A stretch of 64,000 nt of DNA from Chitinophaga dinghuensis (GCF_003259435.1 NZ_QLMA01000009.1:129313-193312); one strand, 5' to 3'. Positions 18,622 to 27,482 are shown, numbered from the stretch's first letter. Numbers and translations: made by a program. The notes: generated by a model not told the origin, from the sequence alone.

Positions 18622-18774
18622 TTAGAATAAACGACCCATTTGCTTACCCGCCTTACGGTTGGAAGCTTTTACCTCTTTTGTATAATAGTTGGAAGCGGGA
18701 CATCCTTTTTCCTGGGAAGCGCAGCTTGCCAGCAGGAATAGCCCAAAAGTGAGCAGGCAAATATGAGATTTCAT
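18622..18774 (-). CDS. Tiny lipoprotein, 50 residues
   Basis: Minus strand, ATG 18774 to TAA 18622. The start MKSHICLLTFGLFLLASC is a lipoprotein signal with lipobox LASC. The mature part is about 33 residues, basic, and contains QEKGCPASNYYTKE and NRKAGKQMG. The KGCP motif is shared with the following small gene. Small lipoproteins of this kind are common and uncharacterised in Bacteroidota. Confidence 0.6.
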   Translation of the reverse strand: MKSHICLLTFGLFLLASCASQEKGCPASNYYTKEVKASNRKAGKQMGRLF

Positions 18775-18808
18775 AGGGGAATATTTGCCTGCAATATAAG
18801 GAATTTAT

Positions 18809-19348
18809 TTAAAGCGTCTTTTCCTTTGGAATGACATCATCGTACCAGGAAGCGTACATCGCATAGTTCTTCGAAATGCGGTTGATTTCCCCGTTGATCA
18901 GGGCCATATCGATGTCTTTTACTTTTTTGGCTGGAACGCCGGCCCAGATGGTACCTGCTTCCACGTGTGTGCCTGCGAGAATTACTGCGCCCGCAGCAAT
19001 GATGCTGTTGCTGTCGATTCGGGCATTATCCATCACAATAGCGCCCATACCGATCAGTACATCGTTGTCGATTGTACAACCATGGAGAATGGCATTGTGG
19101 CCAATAGAAACGTTATTACCAACAATAGTCTTGGATTTCTGATAGGTGCAGTGAATCACTGCGCCGTCCTGGATATTGACATTATCGCCAATTCGGATGC
19201 TGTTCACATCTCCGCGTACCACGGCATTGAACCATACCGTGCAACCTTTTCCCATTACCACATCGCCAACAATAGTGGCATTAGGCGCAATGAAAGTGTC
19301 TTCGGGAAGTTGCGGAGTGTGACCATTTAAGGGTAGTATATAAGCCAT
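18809..19348 (-). CDS. Gamma-carbonic anhydrase-like hexapeptide-repeat protein
   Basis: 179 residues from ATG 19348 (MAYILPLNGHTPQLPEDTFI). Left-handed beta-helix hexapeptide repeats run through most of the protein (IVGDVVMGKGCTVWFNAVVR). Metal-binding histidines fit the gamma class: AVIHCTYQ, then SIGHNAILHGC. It could hydrate CO2 or only bind metal; many homologues have no measured activity. Confidence 0.9.
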   Translation of the reverse strand: MAYILPLNGHTPQLPEDTFIAPNATIVGDVVMGKGCTVWFNAVVRGDVNSIRIGDNVNIQDGAVIHCTYQKSKTIVGNNVSIGHNAILHGCTIDNDVLIGMGAIVMDNARIDSNSIIAAGAVILAGTHVEAGTIWAGVPAKKVKDIDMALINGEINRISKNYAMYASWYDDVIPKEKTL

Positions 19349-19437
19349 AATAAATTGTTTTAACGCGTGGTACACAAATATAACAATTAGTAATTAGCAG
19401 TTGTTTTCTACCTTCGCACTAATAGTGTAGATGAGAT

Positions 19438-20625
19438 ATGAATAACAGGCAACTTTTTTTGCAGCACGTAGCGCAAACATCTGACGCTCCCCTGGCCCTG
19501 GAAATTGTGAAAGCGGAAGGCATGTACATGTGGGATGCGGACGGGAAACAATACATGGACCTGATTGCAGGGATCAGCGTATGTAATGTAGGACATTGTC
19601 ATCCGAAGGTGGTGAAAGCCATCCAGGATCAGGCACAGCAGTATATGCATCTTTTAGTTTATGGGGAATTCGTACAGTCGCCCCAGGTATCCTTTGCGAA
19701 ACTGCTGACTGATCATCTCCCTAATCAACTCAACTGTGTATACTTTACCAACTCTGGTGCAGAAGCGGTAGAAGGAGCAATGAAACTGGCGAAACGTTTT
19801 ACGGGTCGTACGAACATTGCTGCATTTAACCGTAGCTACCATGGTTCTACCCAGGGCGCGCTCAGTATTCTTGGCGACGAATATTGGAGAAATGCATTCA
19901 GGCCTCTCCTACCGGGCATTCAACACCTGGAGTATAATAATTTCGAATCCCTGGAGCAGATTACTTCCCAAACGGCCGCTGTTATTGCGGAGAGTGTACA
20001 GGCAGAAGGCGGCGTAAATCCTCCGAACCTGGAATGGATGAAGGCTCTTCGGGAGAAATGTACAGCTACCGGCACCTTACTGATTTTGGATGAGGTACAA
20101 TGTGGTTTAGGAAGAAACGGTACCCTTTGGGCTTTTGAGCAACTCGGGATTGTACCGGATATACTCATTCTTGGAAAAGCCCTGGGCGGCGGTATGCCAC
20201 TGGGTGCATTTATAGCTTCCAAGGAAATAATGTGGACATTGACCAATACGCCGGTACTGGGACATATCACCACTTTTGGCGGTCATCCGGTGAATTGCGC
20301 AGCCGGAAGGGCAGGATTCCAGGCATTACTGGAAGAAGAGCTGATTCCGCAGGTAAAAGCGAAGGAGCAGATATTTCTGCAACACCTGAAGCATCCTGCT
20401 ATTAAAGCGGTACGGTCTGTGGGACTGATGATGGCCGTGGAACTGGAGAGCTTTGAGGTTAATAAGAAAACAATTGACTATTGTATTGCACATGGCGTGT
20501 TGACAGACTGGTTTCTGTTTGCTGCGGAATGTATGCGCATTGCGCCACCACTGGTAATTACGGAGGAGGAAATCATAGCCGCCTGCAAGATTATTTGTGA
20601 AGGGCTGGATGTAGTAACGAAATAA
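19438..20625 (+). CDS. Class III pyridoxal-phosphate aminotransferase
   Basis: 395 residues of the ornithine/acetylornithine aminotransferase fold. Visible are the PLP phosphate-binding NSGAEAVEGAMKLAKRF, LILDEVQCGLGRNGTLWAFE with the cofactor aspartate, and the Schiff-base lysine in ILILGKALGGGMPLGAF. It is not in an arginine cluster, so the substrate (ornithine, acetylornithine, lysine or another omega-amine) is open. The stop codon overlaps the start of a bidirectional terminator. Confidence 0.92.
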   Translation: MNNRQLFLQHVAQTSDAPLALEIVKAEGMYMWDADGKQYMDLIAGISVCNVGHCHPKVVKAIQDQAQQYMHLLVYGEFVQSPQVSFAKLLTDHLPNQLNCVYFTNSGAEAVEGAMKLAKRFTGRTNIAAFNRSYHGSTQGALSILGDEYWRNAFRPLLPGIQHLEYNNFESLEQITSQTAAVIAESVQAEGGVNPPNLEWMKALREKCTATGTLLILDEVQCGLGRNGTLWAFEQLGIVPDILILGKALGGGMPLGAFIASKEIMWTLTNTPVLGHITTFGGHPVNCAAGRAGFQALLEEELIPQVKAKEQIFLQHLKHPAIKAVRSVGLMMAVELESFEVNKKTIDYCIAHGVLTDWFLFAAECMRIAPPLVITEEEIIAACKIICEGLDVVTK

Positions 20626-20653
20626 AAAAGGAGGACATGAAGTCCTCCTTTTT
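20625..20653. terminator. Bidirectional terminator
   Basis: A 12-bp perfect stem (AAAAAGGAGGAC, complement at 20642-20653) with a 5-base loop between convergent genes. The A and T runs in the stem serve both directions. Confidence 0.88.
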
Positions 20654-20683
20654 AATATCTGCCGATAGGATACCTATCTATTT

Positions 20684-23191
20684 TTAGAATTGTAATTTGA
20701 AGCTACCAAATACCCCAAATTGTTTACTGGTGGGTTCGTCCGGAAGGGCGGCTGGGGCTACTCTCCACACAAAATCCACGCGCAGGAATTTGAAGATATT
20801 TTCGATACCTGTACCCACTTCCACGTAAGGATTCTTCTCCAGTGTTTTAAACGGATATCCATTATAGAGGTTTAACTGTTTATTGGCCTCAGAAAGGGAA
20901 CCGATTACCCCTTTGGCTGTCCAGAACTGACGCCATTTCAGCTTTTTAATCAGTGGAATATAATTGAAAATACCGTTACCGATCGTGTGTTCAATATTGA
21001 AGCCCGCATATTGATCGCTGAGGAATTCGAAGCGGTTCATCATGTTGAATGCGTATTTGTTGTAGTAGTAAATTTCGTTGCCAGGATGTACTTCCAGCGA
21101 AGTATAAGGCAGCGTACCAAAGATTTTTCCGCCATACACATTGTAGTACAGGGTGCCGAATGGAGGGATCTTCACGTAATCGGATACGCTGAGTGACATT
21201 TTATTGTACGATTGGCTGCTGTTGGCGATACCTGGGATACCCAGCGCGTACTTAAATTCTACGATAGGGAATTTACTACCGAGGCTATAGCGATAATAGT
21301 TTCCTTCGAGGAATTCTTCCTGGAAAGCGTAGCGAAGTTTTACTTCTACTTCTGCGGAGGTAAGCGGATCGCCGGTGCTGGTGGTATTTTTATAGCTTTC
21401 CAGTGTAGGCAGCGGTTCGAAAGGTCTTACCTGCTTATGAACCAGGGATATCTGATGGGAGAAACCACTATAGTATTCCTTGAAAAACTCTACGCGTTTT
21501 TCATCTACCAATAAAAATTTCTGTGGCACATTGTTTTTACGGATAGCAAGCGTAAAGATGTTATCGGAGCCTACTTCATCGTAGTAATGCGAGCCGTTGT
21601 CGAGGTCGCGGGAATAGGCGCCATAGAGGTACATGCGTGGATGTCTTTTCAGCAGCCAGAGGGCAGACATTTTCCCTTTCCATGCATGATCTGAGAAGCC
21701 ATATGCGAGGTAACCATAGAGGTAAAGATCTTTATTGAATTTGGGAGTAGTACCCAGGTCGACACGCATACGGAAGCCTTCGAGTCTGTTCTGAGAGAAG
21801 GCGTACCAGTAAGGTCCCCATTCCAGCAGTCCCAGTGGTTTGTAGCCGGTGGCGAGGAATCGGATGGTATTAGAGTACTTTTGAAACAGTGGCATTTTCT
21901 GGAGGCTATCTACCATTTTGTAGATGCCGGCTTCGTTCTTACTCAGTTCTTCCGGTCGGTTATTATCCCAGTAGGTATCCTTTTTAAAACGGGCGCTGTC
22001 CAACAGTGTAATATTTTCCGGATAGCGTTTATCGGAGAATATGTTGGTGGCGGCGGTATCGTTGGTAATGACATCCGAATAGGTAGTGGTTTTGCGGCCA
22101 ATAAAATCGAATGTCTTACCGGGTTTCGGGCTTGGCGTCCAGAAGTCGGCTATAAATTTATCTTTATACAGGAACCAGGTGCTGTCTGGTAACTGTTTGA
22201 ATTCCTGTACCAGGCTTACTTTACGTACGAAGTTAAGATTGGCGGCAGAAGGAACAGACAGGGTTGTTTTCTGTACCGCGTAGGTGGTGTCGTGCACCCA
22301 TATATCGCCGATAAATACGTTTTCGCCTTTGCGTTTAGGCGTAAAGTTTAGTTTTATGAAGCGCTGGTTATCAACGTATTGAGTGTCTGCGATTTTGTAA
22401 TCGTAGTAGAAGGCGCCGTTGTTATTGATTGGACTAACAAACTGTTTATCAAAAACGGGGATGAAGTTATCGTAGATATTGATGTTTTGATACATTCCAC
22501 CCAGGAACTTGTGTACGCTTTCGTTATCGATGCCGGATGTTCTGGCGGCTTTGATAATTTCCTTTGTTTTATGTGGTTTGGATTGGTAGTAGTAATCTGA
22601 TAATGATTCGGTAAGGAAGATAGGTAGAAATGGTTTGTCTTCCGAAGTACTATCAATATTTTCCAGTACGAATGCGAATGGTTTAGTGAATCTGTTACGG
22701 GATAATTTGTCCTTGTTCAGGTTTTTCATATCCAGTTCCAGCTTATTATAGACTTCGTACTTATAGTTGTCTAGTTTACTATAATTGTTTTCCGGTTTAT
22801 GTTTAATGATCTGTCGGAGGAGGATCAGTGCGAAGTTCACATTGGCTTTGATTTCGTATGTTCTCAGTGAAACGTCGGAGCGGGTGATTTCGAAGTTTAT
22901 GGTTTGTTCCTTCAGTGATTTGTCGACGTACATTTTGGTGAGGTTATAGCCCATCACGCGTACTTGCAGGGAGTCTGAGGGAATGACGTTGAGTTCAAAC
23001 AAGTATTTTCCCTCTGCATTGCTAACCATTCCTGTTTGGGTATTGGTGAATTGCAGGGTAGCAAAGGGTATTATTTCCTGGGAGTGCGCATCTCTGACAA
23101 CTCCACTTATTTTATACTGTTGAGCCTTTAAGCCTGAACACCAGGCGAATACGATTAAAATGATTCCTAATATTCTTTTCCAGTCTATCAT
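20684..23191 (-). CDS. DUF5686 outer-membrane protein with carboxypeptidase-regulatory-like domain
   Basis: 835 residues from ATG 23191 (MIDWKRILGIILIVFAW), giving a signal peptide that ends at GLKAQQ. The first 90 residues are a CarboxypepD_reg-like beta sandwich (YKISGVVRDAHSQEIIPFAT). The rest fits the DUF5686 family and ends in a predicted beta-barrel with a terminal phenylalanine (FGVFGSFKLQF), as in outer-membrane proteins. Similar proteins are widespread in Bacteroidota; function unknown. Confidence 0.88.
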   Translation of the reverse strand: MIDWKRILGIILIVFAWCSGLKAQQYKISGVVRDAHSQEIIPFATLQFTNTQTGMVSNAEGKYLFELNVIPSDSLQVRVMGYNLTKMYVDKSLKEQTINFEITRSDVSLRTYEIKANVNFALILLRQIIKHKPENNYSKLDNYKYEVYNKLELDMKNLNKDKLSRNRFTKPFAFVLENIDSTSEDKPFLPIFLTESLSDYYYQSKPHKTKEIIKAARTSGIDNESVHKFLGGMYQNINIYDNFIPVFDKQFVSPINNNGAFYYDYKIADTQYVDNQRFIKLNFTPKRKGENVFIGDIWVHDTTYAVQKTTLSVPSAANLNFVRKVSLVQEFKQLPDSTWFLYKDKFIADFWTPSPKPGKTFDFIGRKTTTYSDVITNDTAATNIFSDKRYPENITLLDSARFKKDTYWDNNRPEELSKNEAGIYKMVDSLQKMPLFQKYSNTIRFLATGYKPLGLLEWGPYWYAFSQNRLEGFRMRVDLGTTPKFNKDLYLYGYLAYGFSDHAWKGKMSALWLLKRHPRMYLYGAYSRDLDNGSHYYDEVGSDNIFTLAIRKNNVPQKFLLVDEKRVEFFKEYYSGFSHQISLVHKQVRPFEPLPTLESYKNTTSTGDPLTSAEVEVKLRYAFQEEFLEGNYYRYSLGSKFPIVEFKYALGIPGIANSSQSYNKMSLSVSDYVKIPPFGTLYYNVYGGKIFGTLPYTSLEVHPGNEIYYYNKYAFNMMNRFEFLSDQYAGFNIEHTIGNGIFNYIPLIKKLKWRQFWTAKGVIGSLSEANKQLNLYNGYPFKTLEKNPYVEVGTGIENIFKFLRVDFVWRVAPAALPDEPTSKQFGVFGSFKLQF

Positions 23192-23273
23192 ATCTGAGAA
23201 CAATATTATAGCATTTAGCGCTAAACTTTGCATCTGTTGGATACCTTAACGCTCCAATGACAAAAAAATATAT

Positions 23274-23303
23274 TTTGAAATATGTAAACTTTCATTAGCT
23301 TTG
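23274..23303 (+). promoter_or_regulatory. Promoter of the CreD operon's first gene
   Basis: TTTG at 23274-23277 and TAGCTTTG at 23296-23303 with an 18-bp spacer, a good match to the Bacteroidota consensus. The -7 box overlaps the palindrome at 23299-23313. Confidence 0.6.
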
Positions 23304-23313
23304 TAGTGCAAAG
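23299..23313. promoter_or_regulatory. Operator-like palindrome, copy 1
   Basis: CTTTG-TAGTG-CAAAG, a perfect 5-bp inverted repeat that continues into TGCTTTT. It overlaps the -7 promoter box and is repeated almost exactly at 24330-24344. It is probably bound by the winged-helix protein encoded at 24,010. Confidence 0.6.
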
Positions 23314-23323
23314 TGCTTTTTAT

Positions 23324-24013
23324 ATGACTGATCATGAACATCTCAAGACATTAACTGATATAAGGAAGATGATGGAGCGCAGTAGTCGTTTCATTTCATT
23401 GAGTGGGTTGAGTGGGATATCTGCGGGTATTAGTGCGTTAATTGGGGCGTTTATAGCGAACAAATGGTTTACGGAGTATTATCAGCGTTGGGAGATGCGC
23501 CAGGGAGGTGCATTGACGGATTATGGCGATGTGGGTACCCGGAACTACGGGTATAGTACGCTGGAGTATATAGATCTGCGTAACAATCTGATTTTGTTGG
23601 GATTGGGAGTGATGGCAGCTGCATTATTTTTTGGTTTTTTGTTTACCTGGCGTAAAGCGAAAAGGGATAATATACCTGTATGGGATAGAAGTGCGAGGAG
23701 ATTGGCGATGAATGCATTTATTCCGTTGGCAACAGGAGGAATTTTTATTCTGGGGCTGATGTATAATCATGCGGAGAAGCTTACGGCGGCATCTTGTCTG
23801 ATATTTTACGGGCTTGCGTTGATCAATGCCAGTAAGTATACGGTATCGGATGTACGTTATTTAGGGTTTACAGAAACGGCATTAGGATTATTGAATCTTT
23901 TCTTTTTGAACAAAGGGCTTTATTTTTGGGCCATCGGCTTTGGTTTTTGTCACATTCTTTATGGATCATTGATGTGGTGGAAATATGAACGAAAAGCGAG
24001 CCTTCAAACATGA
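23324..24013 (+). CDS. Multi-pass membrane protein of the CreD operon
   Basis: 229 residues from ATG 23324 (MTDHEHLKTLTDIRKMMERS). Five or six membrane helices are visible (GLSGISAGISALIGAFIANK; LILLGLGVMAAALFFGFLF). No enzymatic motif was found. Its stop overlaps the ATG of the regulator gene (ATGA), so the two are translationally coupled. Similar membrane proteins precede such regulators in other Bacteroidota; function unknown. Confidence 0.82.
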   Translation: MTDHEHLKTLTDIRKMMERSSRFISLSGLSGISAGISALIGAFIANKWFTEYYQRWEMRQGGALTDYGDVGTRNYGYSTLEYIDLRNNLILLGLGVMAAALFFGFLFTWRKAKRDNIPVWDRSARRLAMNAFIPLATGGIFILGLMYNHAEKLTAASCLIFYGLALINASKYTVSDVRYLGFTETALGLLNLFFLNKGLYFWAIGFGFCHILYGSLMWWKYERKASLQT

Positions 24014-24312
24014 GCATGAATCCGATCGGAAACTTAAATAAGATTTTTGAAAGTCGTATACGCCTGGGAGTGATGAGTATTCTGATGGTCAATGATGAAG
24101 TGAATTTCAATGACCTGAAACAGATGTTGGAAGTAACGGATGGGAATCTGGCTTCTCACCTCAATACCCTGGAAGAGAACGGCTATATCAAAGTGCATAA
24201 GGGATTTATTGGTCGTAAAACCAATACCACCTATGCTATTACTGCTGCGGGGGAGAAGGCCTTTAAAGGGCATCTTGCCGCCCTCGAAAATATGATCAAG
24301 TTTACCCGTTAA
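24010..24312 (+). CDS. Winged-helix transcriptional regulator
   Basis: 100 residues forming a single winged-helix domain of the ArsR/MarR-like HTH_27 type: ESRIRLGVMSILMVNDEVNF, then VTDGNLASHLNTLEENGYIK with the recognition helix, and a wing RKTNTTYAITAAGEKAF. There is no metal or ligand domain. It overlaps the upstream membrane protein gene by 4 bases. Two matching palindromes, one before its operon and one before the creD-like gene, suggest that it represses both. Confidence 0.9.
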   Translation: MSMNPIGNLNKIFESRIRLGVMSILMVNDEVNFNDLKQMLEVTDGNLASHLNTLEENGYIKVHKGFIGRKTNTTYAITAAGEKAFKGHLAALENMIKFTR

Positions 24313-24329
24313 TTTTTTTTGTCTTTATA

Positions 24330-24344
24330 CTTTGAAATGCAAAG
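24330..24344. promoter_or_regulatory. Operator-like palindrome, copy 2
   Basis: CTTTG-AAATG-CAAAG, followed by TGCTTTT, 22 bases before the creD-like start codon. Over 22 bases it differs from copy 1 at only two positions. Confidence 0.6.
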
Positions 24345-24366
24345 TGCTTTTAAAAATAAAAAACTC

Positions 24367-25698
24367 ATGGAAAATACCTATTCTGCACCCAGTTTTTACG
24401 CCAGAAATGCTACTGCCATTAAGGGCGCATTTGTTGTCTTTCTGATACTCATGTTGATGATTCCTACGGTCATGTTGAGGAATCTGGTGAGGGAAAGAAG
24501 GTATACGCGGAATAATGCCGCAGAAAAGATAGCCGCCAGTTGGGGGGGAGAGCAGCATATCTCCGGTCCTTTCATTGGTATTCCGATAGATACCAAAAAC
24601 GGGGAGACCTGGATATGGCTGATGCCACGTCATTTGAAGGTAAATGGAGACCTCGTACCGAGTAATCTGCAGCGAGGAATTTATAATGTAAATGTATATC
24701 AAACAAAACTGCACCTGAGCGGGGATTTCTCATTGGAAGATCTGCACTCCCTTGATCTCTCTTCTTCCGCCATTCATCTGGAGCGAGCTTTATTGGTAGT
24801 AAATATCAATGATCTCAATGGGATCACCAGCCAGGCGCAGGTATTGTGGAACGGAAAATCGTTGTTGTTTAACCCAGGTGTGCCAGGAGCCGGTAATTCG
24901 TCGGATAGAAATTCGTCGGGCATTCAGGTTCCGGTTTCTCTCAGCCAGGATGCTGCCGGCTCCGCCACCAATTCATTTGTCATGGATCTTGATATCAGAG
25001 GCGCTTCGCATATCAGCTTCTCTCCTGTTGGGAAATCGACAGAAGTATCCCTTAGTTCCAGCTGGAATAGTCCCAGCTTTGATGACGGTATTTCGCCATA
25101 CGAGAGAAAAGTGACGAATGCAGGGTTTACTGCCACCTGGAAAGTACAGGATTTCAACAGGAGCTTTCCGCAATCCTGGATAGGCGATAAATACAACCCT
25201 GACAGCAATTCCTTTGGGGTGGCGTTGATTACGCCGGTAGACACTTATCAACAGAGTGATCGTGCGGTGAATTATTCTTTCCTGATTATCGGACTTACTT
25301 TCTGTATATACTTTTTTGTAGAGATAGCGCAGCGACGCAGCATTCACCCCATCCAGTACGGATTGATCGGTATTGCACTTTGCATCTTCTATGTGTTGCT
25401 GCTGTCTATCTCTGAACAAGCGAGTTTCCTGGTAGCCTATATTATAGCGAGTGTGATGACGATAGGATTAATTGGCTGCTATACTTCTGCGGTGCTTAAC
25501 AGGAAAACGGCATTGGGTATTACGGCTGTGCTTACCCTCTTTTACGGTTTCATATATGTGGTGATCAGTGCGGAAGATTATGCACTGCTGATGGGTAGCT
25601 TTGGACTGTTTTTCACGGTGGCTGGTATTATGTACTACAGCAGGAAAATCAACTGGAACAGAACGCCTGCTGTTACCGCCCCCGCTGTGGAAAGCTAG
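24367..25698 (+). CDS. creD: CreD-like inner membrane protein
   Basis: 443 residues from ATG 24367 (MENTYSAPSFYARNATAIKG); the longer TTG frame from 24319 would run through the operator. One N-terminal helix, a large periplasmic beta domain (about 60-310) and five C-terminal helices match the CreD family, as does the ending region with VEIAQRRSIHPIQYGLIGIA. CreD is linked to envelope stress and beta-lactam response in Proteobacteria; here it is tied to its own winged-helix regulator rather than to CreBC. Confidence 0.88.
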   Translation: MENTYSAPSFYARNATAIKGAFVVFLILMLMIPTVMLRNLVRERRYTRNNAAEKIAASWGGEQHISGPFIGIPIDTKNGETWIWLMPRHLKVNGDLVPSNLQRGIYNVNVYQTKLHLSGDFSLEDLHSLDLSSSAIHLERALLVVNINDLNGITSQAQVLWNGKSLLFNPGVPGAGNSSDRNSSGIQVPVSLSQDAAGSATNSFVMDLDIRGASHISFSPVGKSTEVSLSSSWNSPSFDDGISPYERKVTNAGFTATWKVQDFNRSFPQSWIGDKYNPDSNSFGVALITPVDTYQQSDRAVNYSFLIIGLTFCIYFFVEIAQRRSIHPIQYGLIGIALCIFYVLLLSISEQASFLVAYIIASVMTIGLIGCYTSAVLNRKTALGITAVLTLFYGFIYVVISAEDYALLMGSFGLFFTVAGIMYYSRKINWNRTPAVTAPAVES

Positions 25699-25708
25699 CC
25701 GGGATTTT

Positions 25709-25741
25709 TCTGACAGCTCTGCTATAAGTGGAGCTGTCAGA
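25709..25741. terminator. Hairpin after the creD-like gene
   Basis: An 11-bp perfect stem (TCTGACAGCTC at 25709-25719, complement at 25731-25741) with an 11-base loop. There is no T tract after it, so termination may be weak. Confidence 0.5.
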
Positions 25742-25788
25742 AATGCTTAAATTTGACCGACTATCCATCATCTTTTACCTGAAGTCTA

Positions 25789-26154
25789 ATGGCCAGAAAT
25801 TATTTACAAAAAAGAGTTGCCAGTTTCGGTTATGCATTGGCCGGAATTTTTGCTTTTGTAAAATCGGAACCACATGCACGCATACACGCGGTAGCTACCG
25901 TGCTGGTGGTGGGCGCTGGCTGTTGGTGGCAGGTGACTAAAAGCGACTGGCTGTGGTTACTATGGGCTATGGCTTTGGTATGGATTACGGAGATGCTGAA
26001 TACGGTGATCGAAAAAACAATGGATCATATCTCACCGGAAATTCATCCTCGTGTTGGATTTATTAAGGATTTAGCTGCCGGCGCAGTATTAGTGGCTGCT
26101 TTGGCCGCAGCGATTACCGGGGGCTGTATTTTTTGGCCCTATATTTTCCATTAA
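25789..26154 (+). CDS. Diacylglycerol kinase family protein
   Basis: 121 residues, three membrane helices, matching DgkA/undecaprenol kinase in size. The signature WITEMLNTVIEKTMDHISPE holds the catalytic and metal-binding glutamates. It should phosphorylate diacylglycerol or undecaprenol in the inner membrane. The DUF1361 gene follows after 42 bases. Confidence 0.92.
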   Translation: MARNYLQKRVASFGYALAGIFAFVKSEPHARIHAVATVLVVGAGCWWQVTKSDWLWLLWAMALVWITEMLNTVIEKTMDHISPEIHPRVGFIKDLAAGAVLVAALAAAITGGCIFWPYIFH

Positions 26155-26196
26155 TCTATTATCTCTGTTCCATTTACTTTAAAAAACAGCAGCATT

Positions 26197-26895
26197 ATGA
26201 AGCGGGTAAATGCCATTTTCAGGAAATTAGTATGGATGATTGAAAACCCAGGATTATTACCGGTATTATGTGTATCGGTGTTGTTTAGCCTGGCGATGAT
26301 TCTGTTTCGTGTATACCATACCGGTAGTATGCTGCGATTGTCGCTTGTGTGGAATCTGTTCCTGGCGCTTGTACCGTTTGCTATTACCATTTGGATGGAG
26401 CGACATCCGGTGGAGATGCGGCATCGGTTAAAATGGTACAGTTGTTTTGTGGTCTGGTTGCTGTTTATCCCTAATGCCCCTTATATCCTGACGGATCTTT
26501 TCCATCTGTATGATGGCGGTATTTCTGTTTGGTTTGAATTGATATTGATACTCTCTTTTGGCTGGAATGGTTTAATCATGGGATATCTGTCCATTCGTAG
26601 TATGGAACGGATGTGGAAACAACGGTATTCCCGCTGGCCAGCCTGGTTATTTACTTTCCCGGTCATGTTTTTATGCGGCATGGGCGTATATATTGGCAGG
26701 TATCTCCGTTGGAATAGTTGGGATGTACTGCAAGATCCGATTCCATTGGCGAAGGATCTGCTGGTACTGGTATTACATCCCTGGGAGAACCGCAGCGCCT
26801 GGGCTTTTACGCTGCTAATGGGAATATTTCTGAGTCTCGGTTATATGACAACAAGAAATCCAAACGTCCTGTCTGGAAGAAGATACCGGTTATAG
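26197..26895 (+). CDS. DUF1361 membrane protein
   Basis: 232 residues with six or seven membrane helices. The family motif LLFIPNAPYILTDLFHLYDG is present. Function unknown. It is the last host gene before the element; its stop codon lies within a hairpin (26,886-26,910). Confidence 0.88.
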   Translation: MKRVNAIFRKLVWMIENPGLLPVLCVSVLFSLAMILFRVYHTGSMLRLSLVWNLFLALVPFAITIWMERHPVEMRHRLKWYSCFVVWLLFIPNAPYILTDLFHLYDGGISVWFELILILSFGWNGLIMGYLSIRSMERMWKQRYSRWPAWLFTFPVMFLCGMGVYIGRYLRWNSWDVLQDPIPLAKDLLVLVLHPWENRSAWAFTLLMGIFLSLGYMTTRNPNVLSGRRYRL

Positions 26896-26910
26896 GAAAA
26901 CCTATACCGG
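26886..26910 (+). terminator. Hairpin spanning the DUF1361 stop codon
   Basis: CCGGTTATAGG and CCTATACCGG pair over 10 bp with one bulged T around an AAAA loop. No T tract follows, so this may be a processing or weak termination signal. It lies at the left border of the accessory element. Confidence 0.45.
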
Positions 26911-27007
26911 CTTATGTTGCTGCGATTTTCTTGAAGTACTGGAATTAAATCGACATGGCACGGCCATGGTACTGGGTTTATCTCTATTTTATTTTCTAAT
27001 TCTTCGC
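26911..27007. other. Left border region of the transposable element
   Basis: The left end of the Mu-type element should lie here, between the DUF1361 gene and the leftward repressor gene. It holds a palindromic stretch, CATGGCACGGCCATG, at about 26,954-26,968. I could not fix a terminus or a target-site duplication by eye. Confidence 0.4.
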
Positions 27008-27415
27008 TTATTTTTCGTGCTTTTTGGCTTTGCGCTTGATTTTATTCACTTCCCCCTGTAAATCGGATAAAGCCTTCATTACTTCTTCCATTGTAAGCTT
27101 GGAATCGTTGCTGGTAGCGGTTTTATGAGCTGGGCTTGCGTTTGCGCTTTCAGTTGGGCTTGCAGGATTATAGGGGATGTTATATTTTTCTGCGAACTCT
27201 TTTTCTCTGAATATAGGTTCCTGCCCCCACATAAACCAATAAGGGTGCACCCCAATTTCTTCTACTAACTTTTTGAAAACAGGATAAGAAATCCCGTTCT
27301 TTCCGTTCTCAATGTCAGACAGCGCGGCCTGTGACACAGATATTAGCTGCGCAAATTCCTGTTGATTTTTCTTTATCAGTTTACGGAGGTGGAGTATTCG
27401 TTGTCCTTCGGTCAT
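27008..27415 (-). CDS. Cro/C1-type repressor of the element
   Basis: 135 residues. The helix-turn-helix XRE domain fills residues 5-70 (QQEFAQLISVSQAALSDIEN), followed by an alanine/serine-rich linker and a basic coiled-coil tail (LSDLQGEVNKIKRKAKKHEK). There is no LexA-type protease domain, so induction by RecA cleavage is unlikely. It is divergent from the transposase gene, the position of the c repressor in phage Mu, and probably shuts down the transposase promoter between them. Confidence 0.88.
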   Translation of the reverse strand: MTEGQRILHLRKLIKKNQQEFAQLISVSQAALSDIENGKNGISYPVFKKLVEEIGVHPYWFMWGQEPIFREKEFAEKYNIPYNPASPTESANASPAHKTATSNDSKLTMEEVMKALSDLQGEVNKIKRKAKKHEK

Positions 27416-27435
27416 GGATGAAATATTATATAAGT

Positions 27436-27482
27436 AAAGTTATAAAAAAGTTTTTGACTTTATAGGAAAAGTTATATTTTTG
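27436..27482 (+). promoter_or_regulatory. Transposase promoter with candidate operators
   Basis: TTTG at 27453-27456 and TATTTTTG at 27475-27482 with an 18-bp spacer form a good Bacteroidota promoter pointing to the transposase. AAAGTTATA occurs at 27436-27444 and again at 27468-27476, 32 bp apart (three helix turns), bracketing the -33 box. These are likely sites for the divergent repressor. Confidence 0.55.

Noticed and set aside
26718-26948. Overlapping 76-codon frame at the end of the DUF1361 gene
   Set aside because: It lies out of frame within a clear membrane protein gene and has no recognisable features; taken as a shadow frame.
26954-26968. Palindrome CATGGCACGGCCATG as a recombination site
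   Set aside because: No second copy was found at the right border, and short palindromes occur by chance; recorded only as part of the border region.
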